NCBI GenBank assembly: GCA_012295275.1
Contig: CM022679.1
Location: 1,006,775-1,070,774, forward strand
Direction of reading: 5' to 3'
Origin: Chrysomallon squamiferum
Lineage: Eukaryota; Mollusca; Gastropoda; Neomphalida; Peltospiridae
Length of the DNA: 64,000 nt
This document shows, in pieces, positions 19,032-34,788 of this stretch. Made by a program: the position numbers and the translations under genes. The notes under the pieces were generated by a model, which was given only the letters and a program-made list of their open reading frames with translations, was not told the origin of the DNA and did not search any database. Each line of letters starts with the position of its first letter. The stretch's first letter is position 1.

Positions 19032-20225
19032 TTTTCATTCTTTTCAATATGTCTAAACTGCGTTGCTTACTTTCTAACCGTTATAAGTTTTAACACAAAA
19101 GATACAACTTACCTTCATGGGTACATCCCCACCCGGTTATGTAGCATTTCGTGCAGGGTGGTGGGTAGTGTTTGATGGGTGGCGGTAAATATAGTCTTCG
19201 GATATAGTGAAAGGTTTCACCGGCTGGAACTTTCTCGCGAAGTTTGACGATTGCGATGTCGTGAGCGTATTTATCTGAATAATTATTTTACTTCTTACAT
19301 TTCATTAGAAACAGTTTACAGATATGTTTTACATTTTTATTCTCGTGTTTTAAAAATACAGGTACATGTCATTATGCATGGTCACTGAAGTAGGACCCCA
19401 TTTAATGCATCTACGTAGCTTGTCAGTTTCTAAATGTTCTTTCATTAATGATTAGTATTCTTATTATAGTCTGTATCAGTTAACATATACCTTGATAGAT
19501 AATACAGCAAATACATGTACGTTCACTCAGGTTATACCAAATATATGTACGTTCACAAAGGCTACAGTGAATTAATTATGTGTACGATTACATAGGTTTT
19601 ACCAAATTATATGTCAGTTCACAAAGGTTATACTAAATTACATGAACGTTCACAAAGAAAATAGGAAATTATCTGTATGTTAACAAAAGTTGTACCAAAT
19701 TATGTGTACGTTTAGAAAGGTTATTACTATAATAGAAGTTGTAGTTGTTGTTACTAGTTATGAAGTATTTGCAATAGTACTGTGGTAAGAATGCCAGTAG
19801 TAGTAGTCGTGACTTACAAGGCTTGTTGTACAGAGGATGTGTTATAATCATTGCCACTCTGATATCCCACTGTTTCCACTCAGTCACGTCAAATAAACTT
19901 CCAAGGATGTTGTACATTCGGTCAGAAAATGTTCCCTGATTGATAAACACTGTATTAAACACTGTGTTACCTTTTTAAAACATTTTAATATTTATAATGA
20001 ACTGTTTCAACTCGCGCTTGTAACGATATTCAAAACCAAATTTCTCTTTTGCTTTGTGGGCTATGTCTATATCTCTATCTATTAGTCTGTCTGTCTTTAT
20101 TTGTGTAAGTATCTATCTACCTTCTATGTCTGTATCCCTATCTATCTTTATCTATTTCATATCTGATTTTTTGTCTGTATGTCTGTCTGTCTGTCTGTCA
20201 GCCTACCTGCATAAATCTATCTATC

Positions 20226-20275
<50 letters not shown>

Positions 20276-22435
20276 CCTATCTATCTATATATCTATATAT
20301 ATATGTCTTTATGTCTCTCTGTATAATTGTGGATTTCACTCTCTGTCTGTCTGTGTGTCTGTCTATCTTCCTACATATATACGTACGCACATAAAGAGAT
20401 TCGTACATTCGGAGATTCAGACAGACAGACAGACACACAGATAGATCCACAGTTATACAAACAGTTATACATATGTATGTACCTATGTATGTAAGTATGT
20501 ATGTATGTATGTACGTACGTACGTCTGTATGTCTCTATGTCACGTGTGTGTTTATGTGTCTGTTTCTGTTACAATTAAATCAAAGTATAGCTTACTACTG
20601 CTTTCACTGCGGCTAATCTTGCTACCCATTTTGTAGGATCGATGAGATTGTTGCTTAGAAATAAAACAAAATTATTCCGCCTTGAAACAGTTTTGTTGCT
20701 GTTGTTATTATTATTATTATTATTGTTGCTATTTTTATTATTACCGTTGTTGTTTTGTTATTGTTGTTGCGATTGTTGTTAGTTTTGTTGCTGTTTTTGT
20801 TATTATTATTACTGTTGTTATTACTGTTATTGTTGTTGTTATTATTATTTTTACAGTTATTGTTATTGTTGCTGTTGTTATTTTTAGTGTTGTTGTTGTT
20901 GTTGTTGTTAAGGGGATAGCGACAGACTGTTGATATAAAGGAAAATATATTGTTATAGATATATAAAGTTTACGTAAGCTGGTACATGTTGCAGATAAGG
21001 TAAAAACACCTCATATAAAAGCAGTTAGCTGCTGTCAGGATCCATTGGTTGTTGATGACACCGCCACCGCAGTACACCAACGTAGTTCTCGTCGTTATCC
21101 ACAGTACGTTTTTGTAAACAATTGTACCCTTGAGTAAAACTATCCACGGGTCACTACCACGTGATATCTTCTCACCGCCGATTGTACGTCTGTGTATCCT
21201 TTGACTTTCTACAAACAGAATAAATAAATTAGTAAGTAAATAAATAAAATAAAATAAAATAAATAATAAAGTAAATAAATAAATAAATCAGTACATAAAT
21301 AAATAAATAAAAAATAAATAAATAAATAGATAAATAAGCGAAATAAAGTAAAAGAAAATATGAAAAAATAAAATAAAATAAGAAAAATAATTTATAAATT
21401 TAAGAAAAGTAAATAAATAAATACAAATTTATTATTATTATAACAATAATAATAACGATAATAATAAGAAAAAATAATAAGAAGAAAGACAATGAAAAAT
21501 AAAGAAAGTTAATGTGACTGCGGACACAGAAAGGAAAATGTCTGATAAATCTGTCATCTGTTCATCTGTGGTTTGGCAGAAAGGTACACTGTGATATGAC
21601 AATGTTAGAGAGATTAAAGGACGTTGATAGGCTCTGATACACAACTTGCTCTCTTCTGAAGTGACTTGTTCAGTTAACTTCTGATTCAACACAGGGAATA
21701 TTCATAGCCTTTTGTTTAACATGGCAGTCTTGAAATCTGATGAAAAGGGGTTGAATGGAATGCACGATTTCTTGCGAAAATGAAGGGGATGTCGACCGAG
21801 GGTGGCAGTATTATTACATTCAGTAAAACTAGTTCAGCTGGAGAAGGCTCAGGTATCACGTGACAGCAAATTGGACTCGACGTCTGGTTAGGTCTGCCAC
21901 ATACAGTGGAAATACCCCTGAACCAGTTGTTTCCTCACTGTCACTCGCCGCAAGACCTGAGTCTTACCAAGATGTATCAATTCACTGTCCAGCATCTCAT
22001 ACACATCAGATACACTTTGAGGTCAGTGCAATGTACATGAAGTCTACTCACTTCGTAACCCTTGACGTCATCTAGGGATCTTTTTAACCATGAATGTTTG
22101 TTTTCCTGAAACCGTCTTATGATCGTTTAGGATCTGCCATATTTTGTAAAATAGTGATTAAAATATATATATAAAAAGAAAATCAGAAACAAGATAAAAA
22201 GCTGGCTGCAGAAACAATTCATATCAACATTGTTCTGTTTAATTAATTTGAATACAAATTTTTTTACATTGTCTCATTTATTATAATTGTAAATGTTTTC
22301 GTGGATTTAACTTTCTTCATTATGACTATACTGTTCACACATATATATTTCTGCTATGTACATAAACAAACTGCATATTGCTGTATATCTACCTATCTAT
22401 CACTGTCTCTGGCTACATATTTATCTTACAGTATA

Positions 22436-22466
<31 letters not shown>

Positions 22467-22652
22467 CTATCTATCTATCCATCCATCCATCCATCCATCC
22501 ATCCATCCATCTATCTATCTATCTATCTAATACAATAACGACATGTTATGTATATTAAAATGTACTTATTTGTTTGTACTTACAACAATGGACATTTTAT
22601 TCTTACCTTTAAACTTTAGGAGACAAAATACAAGAAAAATATGAAAAAGCAT
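17659..22652 (-). CDS. U2: secreted S1 protease homologue with His57 to Asn (pseudoprotease), 292 aa
   Basis: Exons: 22652-22607, 21208-21010, 20653-20596, 19935-19818, 19274-19113, 18688-18552, 17817-17659. Splice sites, phases and the 292-residue length match U1 and no exon has a stop. The decisive difference is in exon 2: the codon at 21026-21024 is AAC, so LTAAHC reads LTAANC and the catalytic His is Asn. Asp146 (AHDIAIV) and Ser243 (GDSGSALVC) remain. Loss of His57 normally abolishes catalysis, so this should be a non-catalytic serine protease homologue. Other private changes: residue 192 is Leu (GVCL), exon 3 starts SNNLIDP, and the 170-loop is KYYRLRM. The intact frame argues for a retained product rather than decay, though the copy is young. 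Expressed role unknown. Confidence 0.84.
17827..18475. repeat. (AAT)n and degenerate triplets, U2 intron 6
   Basis: Two clean AAT tracts (17827-17890 and 17992-18030) and degenerate AAC/AGT triplets fill the intron before exon 7. Confidence 0.9.
18950..19035. repeat. (TTTA)n tract, U2 intron 5
   Basis: Tetranucleotide tract between exons 5 and 6. At the matching place U3 and U4 carry (ATT)n instead (26204-26275, 32932-32995). Confidence 0.9.
19505..19720. repeat. 31-bp minisatellite, U2 intron 4
   Basis: Degenerate copies in the same intron position as 8560-8795, 26820-26965 (U3) and 33530-33710 (U4). Confidence 0.7.
20050..20540. repeat. Compound (CTAT)n/(GTAT)n/(CTGT)n tract, U2 intron 3
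   Basis: Tetranucleotide repeats between exons 3 and 4, homologous to 9100-9560 and 27310-27820. Confidence 0.88.
21490..22160. other. Conserved intron 1 block (U2)
   Basis: Second copy of the block described at 10830, with the 71-codon plus frame at 21860-22075 intact. AAAT tract lies at 21215-21440. Confidence 0.6.
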
Positions 22653-22884
22653 GGCACTGTTAAATATTCAGTATTATTATTTACATTTGTAAACCAACAA
22701 ACGTATATGTGAAAATGAAGTGTAATTTGTTAAATGGATGTCTCGCATGTAATTATTATAATATCTACAAGTATAATCAGCATGTAACAGACAGTTTAAT
22801 TTGCATGCACAGACACTGCTTCCCGAGCTGTTGATATGAAAACAGAAACATGCAGCAAAATAGTCTGACATTTAACACATCACA

Positions 22885-23450
22885 TGCACGTTCTCAAAGG
22901 TTATAGAAAATATATGCACGTTCAGAAAGGTTTTAGAAAATATTTGCACGTTCTCAAAGGTTTTAGAAAATATATGCACGTTCTCAAAGGCTATAGAAAA
23001 TATATGCACGTTCTCAAAGGTTACAGAAAATATATGTTCACAAAGGTTGTACCAAATTTTTGGTACGTTCATAAAGGTTATACACATTATATGTATGTTC
23101 ATAAAGGTTATACACATTATATGTATGTTCACAAAGGTTATACACATTATATGTATGTTCATAAAGGTTATACACATTATATGTATGTTCATAAAGGTTA
23201 TACACATTATATGTTGTTCATAAAGGTTATACACATTATATGTATGTTCACAAAGGTTCTACAAATCATATGTATGTTCACAACAGTTATAAAAATATTT
23301 TGTAGTTCACAAATGTTATACAAATTATATGCACGTGCACAAAGGTTATACAAATTATGTGTATGTTCAGATAGGTTATACACATTATATGTATGTTCAG
23401 ATAGGTTATACACATTATATGCACGTTCACAAAGATTATACAAACTATAC
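22885..23450. repeat. 31-bp minisatellite upstream of U2 exon 1
   Basis: About 18 degenerate copies starting about 230 bp upstream of the start codon. Sub-variants (GTTCTCAAAGG against GTTCATAAAGG) are grouped in blocks, as expected from local expansion. Confidence 0.88.
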
Positions 23451-23801
23451 ACATATTACACCGTGTTACGCAAACGTTTAATACTTCACATTATCAAAGA
23501 TTATAAAAAATAGTCACAAAACAATGTGCAAATTCTATAGTGAAGTAATCACACAACAATATGTAAAATCTGTACTGAAATAGTCACAAAACAATATGCA
23601 AATTCTGCAAAAAACAAAAAGTAAAACAATAATATGTAAATTGTATACCGAATTTTCTTTTTCTTTCCTATTTCTGTTTCATTTCCTTAAGACATAGAAT
23701 TGTTTGTACTGAAATATCACACATTAGTATATAGTTTTCGAACTGAAATTATAACAGCACTGAATATACCGAACGCTGAATGTGATAAGAAATCAATATA
23801 T

Positions 23802-23807
<6 letters not shown>

Positions 23808-23895
<88 letters not shown>
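23808..23895. repeat. (GA)n tract at the U2/U3 boundary
   Basis: Follows the U2 distal flank motif GAACGCTGAATGTGATAAG and precedes the U3 3' flank, so it is the unit junction. Confidence 0.95.
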
Positions 23896-23898
<3 letters not shown>

Positions 23899-24814
23899 GT
23901 CTGCGTTATATGCAGAATTGATACAACACAATTATTCAGAATAATCACTTACGGTAGATGAAGGGTCTTTTAACAGAGATATTTTCTCCTGGCTAGTCAA
24001 ACTGTAAACATACTTTCTGCAAGACAAATCTTCTGATTTGTGTGAAAGATAATGAGCATAACTACTTTAATATTTTCAATGGCACAGAATATAAATCACT
24101 TTCTTGTGTTTTCAGTAGCACTGGCTTGTTTACCACATTCGCCATAGTATTGCTATATTTGTAAATGTACGGATATTTATTATTATTATATTATTCATTT
24201 GTCATTTCCAAAATTGGATTTCAGATTCAGTTGTGCGTTGATGTAAAGATGTGTTTAGTAAATGTATGATACATGTATTCCATATCTGAAACTATCGATG
24301 TTACGTTATTACAAAACTCTCCAACTTTTTGTTACAGGTGAATTCTACTTTCAGTTTCTAATTAATATTTTGACAGTGCCTCTATCAGTTTGTAATTAAT
24401 CATTTTACACGGCTATTTTCAGTTTATAATAAAAACATTGTCATGCTCGGAATCTTAAGTGTCAGCTAAAGTATGTCTGATTTTCTTCGTTGTATGTATA
24501 TATGTGAGTGTGTATGTGTATGCGTGTGTGCGTGCTTGTGTGTGTGTGGTTATATATAAAATAGTTTAACCAGGAATTCTGTAAAGAAATATGTATCATT
24601 CTGTGTGTCATACAACAAATATTTATGTGAACTGCCCGACGCACAAACTCCATATAAATGTATTTGGATATGGGTGTGTTTGCGTGTGTGTGTCTGTGTG
24701 TACATGTTTTTGTTTGTTTTGTTTTGTGTGTCTGTGCTGTGCATTGACGTTTTGTTTTCAGAATGTACTGAAGTGTATGCCAGAACACAAACATACAGAC
24801 AGACACAAACACAG

Positions 24815-24865
<51 letters not shown>

Positions 24866-24979
24866 CAGGTATCCTATGTATCAGAATATGCATTACAAGT
24901 GCCTCTTTTCATTTAGAAATGTTTTTATAATTTATTATCTCGTTGACACACATGACATTCTGTAGTGCAGACACAATGG
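23896..24979. other. Conserved 3' flank of unit U3
   Basis: Counterpart of 5860-6793. A (CA)n tract at 24814-24863 is much expanded relative to U1. The short 64-codon frame seen in U1 and U2 has an in-frame TAG here, which argues against coding. Polyadenylation hexamer at 24931-24936. Confidence 0.7.
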
Positions 24980-25147
24980 TCAGTTGTAGATGTGTTTTTT
25001 TATCCACCGCAAGTACATGCTGACCCGGGTAAACACACCGGGGATGTCACCTGATCTGAGTTTACTGCTGAATGATACGATACCAGAAACAACGTGTTTG
25101 TCTTCCAATTTACACACCAGAGCACTACCACTGTCTCCCTGATAGCA

Positions 25148-25181
<34 letters not shown>

Positions 25182-25182
25182 C

Positions 25183-25233
<51 letters not shown>

Positions 25234-25516
25234 TAGAACTATGACAGCAGTAATAGCAATAGCAACATAAACAATAAGAACAACAACAATAATAATGATA
25301 GGAATAGCAGCAGTAACACCAATATTAATACTAATGATAATAATAATGAGAATGATAATGACAACAATAAGAACAACAACAATAATAATAATAGTAACAG
25401 CAGCAGAACAACAATAACAAAAACAATTGCAACAACAACAATAATAGCAACAATAACAACAACATTAATAATAATAATGATTATGATGATGATGACAATA
25501 ATAATAATAATAAAAA

Positions 25517-25548
<32 letters not shown>

Positions 25549-26207
25549 TACTATTAATAATAATATTAATAGTGATAATAGCAATAATAATAATAATAAT
25601 AATATAAATAATAGTAGTATTAGTATTAGTATTAGCATTAGTAGCATTAGGAATAGTGGAGGTGGTAATGGTAGTACTAGTAGTAGCAGTAATGGTAGTT
25701 TAATATTGAGAACAACAAGAATAAAAATAAATAAATAAACAGATAAATTTATCTAATCAACACCCAAAACAGTAGCAGCAACAGCAACAACAAAAACAAC
25801 TACAACCACAACAACAACAGCAACAACAACACGTGTTAACCCTTGGTTTGTTTTGCTCACCGGACAGACACCAATCCTTCTACTTTTGTATCCTGCGCAG
25901 AGTCTGTACGTCATTATCAATCCAAAAAATTTCTGACACAGAGTATTCCATCTCACTGGTATCTTTATCTTCCGAGCGGTCGGAGATGGAGCTCCCCCTA
26001 TAATAATAAAAAAAAAATGTATTCATTAACATTAGATATATTTAACAACAACAAGAAGAAACAAAAACAGAAGATAATAAAAAAAAAAACGCACAAAAGA
26101 TCCCTAAACGAATCAAATAAATAGAACTGAATAAATAAACAAAAACAGTGATGATGATAAATAAAAACCGTGTAAGATACATTCAAAAAGAAAAATTATC
26201 CATTATA

Positions 26208-26259
<52 letters not shown>

Positions 26260-27540
26260 CATTATTATAATTATTATTTCTTTTTTCAGCTTTTGTTGCT
26301 GTTGTTGCTTTTTAATTATATTATTTATTTATTTATTTATTTTCATTTTTTTCAATATGTCTAAACTGCGTTGCTTACTTTCTAACTGTTATAAGTTTTA
26401 ACACAAAAGATACAACTTACCTTCAGAGGTACATCCCCACCCGGTTATGTAGCATTTCGTGCAGGGTGGTGGGTAGTGTTTGAAGGGTGGCGGTAAATAT
26501 AGTCTTTGGATATAGTGAAAGGTTTCACCGGCTGGAACTTTCTCGCGAAGTTTGATGATTGCGATGTCGTGAGCGTATTTATCTGAATAATTATTTTACT
26601 TCTTACATTTCATTAGAAACAGTTTACAGATATGTTTTACATTTTTATTCTCGTGTTTTAAAAATACAGGTACATGTCATTATGCATTGTCACTGAAGTA
26701 GGACCCCATTTAATGCATCTACATAGCTTGTCAATTTCTAAATGTTCTTTTCATTAATGATTAGCATTCTTATTATAGTCTATACCAGTTAACATATACT
26801 TTGATAGATAATACAGCAAATAGATGTACATTCACTCAGGTTTTACTAAATTATATGTCCGTTCACGAAGGTTATACTAAATTACATGTACGTACACAAA
26901 GAAAATAGGAAATTATCTGTATGTTAACAAAGGTTGTACCAAACTATGTGTTCGTTTAGAAAGGTTATTATTGTAATAGTAGTTGTAGTTGTTATTACTA
27001 GTTATGAAGTATTTGCAATAGTACTGTAGTAAGAATGCTAGTAGTAGTAGTTATGACTTACAAGGCTTGTTGTACAGAGGGTGTGTTATAATCATTGCCA
27101 CTCTGATATCCCACTGTTTCCATTCATTCACGTCAAATATAGTACCAAGCATGTTGTATATTCGGTCAGAAAATGTTTCCTGATTGATAAACACTGTATT
27201 AAGAACTGTGTTACCTTTTTAAAACATTTTAATATTTATAATAAACTGTTTCAGCTCGCGCTTGAAACGATATTCAAAACCAAATTTCTCTTTTGCTTTG
27301 TGGGATGTCTGTAACTATGTCTATTAGTCTATCTGTCTTTATTTGTGTAAGTATCTATCTACCTTCTATGTCTGTATCCATGTCTATCTTTATCTATTTA
27401 ATATCTAATTGTTTGTCTGTATGTCTGTATGTCTTTATTTGTGTAAGTATCTATCTACCTTCTATGTCTGTATCCCTATCTATCTTTATCTATTTGATAT
27501 CTGATTGTTTGTCTGTATGTCTGTCAGCCTAACTGCATAA

Positions 27541-27590
<50 letters not shown>

Positions 27591-29726
27591 ATATGTTTTT
27601 ATGTCTCTCTGTATAACTGTGGATCTCACTGTCTGTCTGTCTGTGTGTCTATCTATCGTCATATATACTACATAGACCCGTACGCACATAAAGAGATTCG
27701 TATATTGATAAATACATAGACAGACAGACAGAGAGATCCACAGTTATACAGACAGATATACATATGTGTGTACCTATGCATGTAAGTATGTATGTATGTA
27801 CGTACGTACGTCTGTATGTCTATATGTCACGTGTGTGTTTATGTGTCTGTTTCTGTTACAATTAAATCAAAGTATAGCTTACTACTGCTTTCACTGCGGC
27901 TAATCTTGCTACCCATTTTGTAGGATCCATGAGATTTTTCCTTAGAAATAAAACAAAATTATTCCGCCTTGAAACAATTTTGTTGCTGTTGTTATTATTA
28001 TTATTATTGTTGTTGCTATTTTTATTATTACCGTTGTTGTTTTGTTATTGTTGTTGCTATTGTTGTTATTTTTGTTGCTGTTTTTGTTATTATTATTACT
28101 GTTGTTATTACTGTTATTGTTGTTGTTATTATTATTTTTACAGTTATTGTTATTGTTGCTGTTGTTATTTTTATTGTTGTTGTTGTTGTTGTTGTTAAGG
28201 AGATAGCGACAGACTGTTGATATAAAGGAAAATATATTGTTATAGATATATAAAGTTTATGTGTGCTGATACATGTTGCAGATAAGGTAAAAATGAGAAC
28301 ACCTCATATAAAAGCAGTGAGCTGCTGTCAGGATCCATTGGTTGTTGATGACACCGCCACCGCAGTACCACACCGTAGAACTCATCGTTATCCACAGTAC
28401 GTTTTTGTAAACTGATGTACCCTTGAGTAAAACTATCCACGGGTCACTACCACGTGATATCTTCTCACCGCCGATTGTACGTCTGTGTATCCTTTGACTT
28501 TCTAGAAAATAAAAATAAAAAAAAATAAATAAATTATTAAGTAAATAAATAAAATAAAATAAAATAAATAATAAAGTAAATAAATAAATAAATCAGTAAA
28601 TAAATAAATAAATAAATAAATAGATAAATAAGCGAAATAAAGTAAAATAAAATATGAAAAAAAAATAAAATAAGAAAAATAATATAAATTTAAGAAAAGT
28701 AAATAAATAAATACAAATTAATTATTATTATTATGACAATAATAATAACGATAATAATTAGAAAAAATAATAATAAGAAAGACCATGAAAAATAAAGAAC
28801 GGTAATATGACTGTGGACACAGAAAGGAAAATGTCTGAAAAATCTGTCATCTGTTCATCTGTGGTTTGGCAGAAAGGTACACTGTGATATGACAATGTTG
28901 GAGAGATTAAAGGACGTTCATAGGCTCTGATACACAACTTGCTCTCTTCTGAAGTGACTTGTTCAGTTAACTTCTGATTCAACACAGGGAATATTCATAG
29001 CCTTTTGTTTAACATGGCAGTCTTGAAATCTGATGACAAGGGGATGAATGGAATGCACGAATGCGAAAATGAGGGGGATGTCGACCGAGGGTGGCAGTAT
29101 TATTACATTCAGTAAAACTAGTTCAGCTGGAGAAGGCTCAGGTATCACGTGACAGCAAATTGGACTCGACGTCTGGTTAGGTCTGCCACATACAGTGGAG
29201 ATGCCTCTGAACCAGTTGTTTCCTCACTGTCACTCGCCGCAAGACCTGAGTCTTACCAAGACGTATCAATTCACTGTCCAGCATCTCATACACATCAGAT
29301 ACACTTTGAGGTCAGTGCAATGTACATGAAGTCTACTCACTTCGTAACCCTGGACGTCATCTAGGGATCTTTTTAACCATGAATGTTTGTTTTCCTGAAA
29401 CCGTCTTATGATCGTTTAGGATCTGCCATATTTTGTAAAACAGTGATTAAAATATAAAGAAAAAATCAAAAAGAAGGGAAAAAGCTGGCTGCAGAAACAA
29501 TTCATATCAGCATTCTTCTGTTTAATTAATTTGAATACAGAATTTGTTACATTGTCTCATTTATGATCATTGTAAATGTTTCCGTGGATTTAACTTTCCA
29601 CATTATGAATATACTGTTCAAACATACATATTTCTGCTATGTACATAAACAAACTGCATATTACTATTTCTGTCTGTCTATCTACCTATCTATCACTGTC
29701 TCTGTTTATATATTTATCTTACAGTA

Positions 29727-29796
<70 letters not shown>

Positions 29797-29919
29797 ATAC
29801 AATAACGACATATTATGAATATTAAAATGTACATATTTGTTTATACTTACAAGAATGGACATTTTTTTCTTACCTTTAATCTCTAGGAGACAAAATACAA
29901 GCAAAATATGAAAAAGCAT
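24980..29919 (-). CDS. U3: secreted S1 serine protease, 292 aa
   Basis: Exons: 29919-29874, 28501-28303, 27940-27883, 27179-27062, 26582-26421, 25997-25861, 25138-24980; 879 nt, no internal stop, consensus GT-AG sites. The triad is intact: LTAAHC (His77), AHDIAII (Asp146), GDSGSALVC (Ser243). The activation site is again HRR/TIGG. Distinctive residues: signal exon ends LLEIK, 37-loop region TSVYKNVLWITMSSTVWYC, exon 4 starts ETFSDRIYNML, and the 170-loop is KFFGLIM followed by TYRLCAG, the most divergent of the four. Position 189 is Gly and 192 Pro. Introns are the shortest overall, giving the most compact unit. Predicted active; substrate unknown, but the altered 170-loop suggests a different subsite preference. 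Confidence 0.86.
25147..25740. repeat. (AAT)n and degenerate triplets, U3 intron 6
   Basis: AAT-rich triplet tract beginning 8 bp from the exon 7 acceptor and spanning most of the intron. Confidence 0.9.
26204..26275. repeat. (ATT)n microsatellite, U3 intron 5
   Basis: Trinucleotide tract between exons 5 and 6, also present at 32932-32995 in U4. Confidence 0.92.
27310..27820. repeat. Compound (CTAT)n/(GTAT)n tract, U3 intron 3
   Basis: Includes an internal duplication of roughly 0.1 kb around the phrase GTAAGTATCTATCTACC (27345 and 27442). Confidence 0.85.
28780..29450. other. Conserved intron 1 block (U3)
   Basis: Third copy of the intron 1 block, with the 71-codon plus frame intact at 29149-29364. 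AAAT tract at 28505-28740. Confidence 0.6.
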
Positions 29920-30144
29920 GGCACTGTTAAATATTCAGTATGATTATTTACAGTTGTATACGAATAAACATATATTAGAAAATGAAGTATAATTTGTTAA
30001 ATGAATATCTCGCATATAATTATTATAATATCTACAAGTATAATCAGCATGTAACAGACAGTTTAATTTGCATGCACAGACACTGCTTCCCGAGCTGTTG
30101 TAATATAAAAAGAGAAACATGCAGTAAAATAGTCTGACATTTAA

Positions 30145-31518
<1,374 letters not shown>

Positions 31519-31686
31519 TCAGTTGTAGATGTGTTTTTTTATCCACGGCAAGTACATGCTGACCCTGGAAAACACAGCGGGGATGTCACCTGATCTGAGT
31601 TTACTGCTGAATGATACGATACCAGAAACAACGTGTTTGCCTTCCACTTTACACACCAGAGCACTACCACTGTCTCCCTGATAGTA

Positions 31687-31720
<34 letters not shown>

Positions 31721-31774
31721 CAATAATAATAATAATTATAATTATAATAATAATTACAATAGCAACAATAACAC

Positions 31775-31825
<51 letters not shown>

Positions 31826-32148
31826 TAGAACAACAACAAAAATAGGAATAGTAACAAAAACAATAACAACACCAACAATAATAATAACAGCAATGGCAAC
31901 AGTAACACCAACATTAATAATAATGGTAATAATAATGCTGTTGATAATGACAACAATAAGAACAACAATAATATTAGTAACAGCAGCAGCACCAACATCA
32001 ATAGCAACAACAGCAACAATAATAGCAACAATAACAACAAGATTTACAATAATAATAATAATAATAACAATAATGATAATGATGACGACAATAATAATAA
32101 CAACAATAATACTACTACTATTACTAATGGTTATAATAGTAATAATGA

Positions 32149-32179
<31 letters not shown>

Positions 32180-32288
32180 GCTACTACTACTAATAATAGT
32201 AGTAGTAGTAGTAGTATTAATGGTGGTAGTAATGGTAGTATTAGTAGTAGCAGTAATTGTAGTTATATATTAACAAGGACAACAACAA

Positions 32289-32337
<49 letters not shown>

Positions 32338-32928
32338 AATTATCTAAACTATACCAAAATAGCAGCAGCAACAATAACAACAACATAAACAACAGCAGCA
32401 AGAACGACAACAACAACAACAACAGCAACAACAAAACGTGTTAACCCTAGGTTTGTTTTGCTCACCGGACAGACACCAATCCTTCTATTTTTGTATCCTG
32501 CGCAGATTCTGTACGTCATCCTCTCGTTATGCACTTTCTGACACAGAGAATTCCATCTCACTGGTATCTTTATCTTCCGAGCGGTCGGAGATGGAGCTCC
32601 CCCTACAAAAAAGAAAGAAAAAAAAAAAAGAAAAAGAAAACAAAAAAAGAAATTTATTCATTTACCTTAAATATATTTAAAAACAACAAGAAGAAAGAAA
32701 AAGAGAAGAAAAAAATAAGAAAACCCCCACAAAAGAAGCCCTAAACGAATCAAATAAATACAATTGAATAAATAAACAAACAAAAACAACAAGAAAAAAA
32801 TAGTAATAACTAACAATCTAATTAACTCACTAATTAAATAAATAAATAAACAAACAAACAAACAAAGACGGTAATGATGATAATAAATAAACACCGCGTA
32901 AGTTAGAATAAAAAAATAATCCATTATA

Positions 32929-32996
<68 letters not shown>

Positions 32997-34742
32997 TCTT
33001 TTTTTCTGCTTTTGTTGTTGCCTTTTTATTTATTTATTTATTTATTTTCATTTCTTTCAATGTGTCTAAACTGAGTTGCTTACTTTCTAACCGTTATAAG
33101 TTTTAACACAAAAGATACAACTTACCTTCAGAGGTACATCCCCACCCGGTTATGTAGCATTCCATGCAGGGTGGTGGGTAGTGTTTGAAGGGTGGCGGTA
33201 AATATAGTCTTTGGATATAGTGAAAGGTTTCACCGGCTGGAACTTTCTCGCGAAGTTTGACGATTGCGATGTCGTGAGCGTATTTATCTGAATAATTATT
33301 TTACTTCTTACATTTCATTAGAAACAGTTTACAGATATGTTTTACATTTTTATTCTCGTGTTTTAAAAATACAGGTACATGTCATTATGCATTGTCACTG
33401 AAGTAGGACCCCATTTAATGCATCTACATAGCTTGTCAGTTTCTAAATGTTCTTTTCATTAATGATTAGTATTCTTATTATAGTCTATACCAGTTAACAT
33501 ATACCTTGATAGATAATACACCAAATAGATGTACGTTCACAAAGGTTACAGTGAATTAATTATGTGTACATTTACATAGGTTTTACCAAATTATATGTCC
33601 GTTCACAAACGTTATACTCAGTAACATGTACGTTGACAAAGAAAATAGGGAATTTGTGTACGTTCACAAAGATAATAATTTATGTGTATGTTCACAGAGG
33701 TTATTATTGTAATAGTAGTTGTAGTTGTTGTTACTAGTTATGAAGTATTGGCAATAGTACTGTGGTAAGAATGCCAGTAGTAGTAGTCGTGACTTACAAG
33801 GCTTGTTGTACAGATGATGTGATACAATCATTGCCACTCTGATTTCCCACTGTTTCCATTCATTCACGTCAAATATAGTACCAAGCACGTTGTATATTCG
33901 GTCAGAAAATGTTGCCTGATTGATAAACACTGTATTAAACACTGTGTTACCTTTTTAAAACATTTTAATATTTATAATGAACTGTTTCAACTCGCGCTTG
34001 TAACGATATTCAAAACCAGTTTTCTCTTCTGCTTTGTGGGCTATGTCTATATCTCTATCTATTAGTCTGTCTGTCTTTATTTGTGTAAGTATCTATCTAT
34101 CTTCTGTGTCTGTATCCCTGTCTATCTTTATTTATTTATCTGTCTGTTTGTTTGTCTGTCTGTCCGCCTAACTGTATATATATCTCTCTCTATCTATATA
34201 TATGTTTATATGTTTCTCTGTATAACTGTGGATCTCTCTGTCTGTCTGTATGTGTATATATATATCTTCATGTACAAATCTGTGTATGTACGTACATATC
34301 TATGTACTATATATGTTTGTACATATCTATGTACTATTTATGTTTGTACATATCTATGTATGTATGTATGCATGCAATATATGCATGTATGTATGTATGT
34401 ACGTACGTACGTCTGTATGTCTGCATGTCTGTATGTCACGTGTGTGTGTATGTGTCTGTTTCTGTTACAGTTAATTCAAAGTATAGCTTACTACTGCTTT
34501 CACTGCGGCTAATCTTGCTACCCATTTCGAAGGATCCATGAGTCCTTTGCTTACAAATAAAACAAAATTATTCCGCCTTGAAACAATTTTGTTGCTGTTG
34601 TTTTTATTGTTATTATTATTGTTGCTATAGTTATTGTTACTATGGCTTTTGTTATTGCTATTGTTGTTATTATTGCTACTGTTCTTATTATTTTTTGCTA
34701 TTTTTGTTTTTATTATTACTGTTGTTATTACTATTATTGTTG

Positions 34743-34788
<46 letters not shown>

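Noticed and set aside
31611-32273. 220-codon plus frame rich in Asn, Ile and Thr
   Set aside because: Lies over the U4 exon 7 on the opposite strand and then runs through triplet microsatellite.
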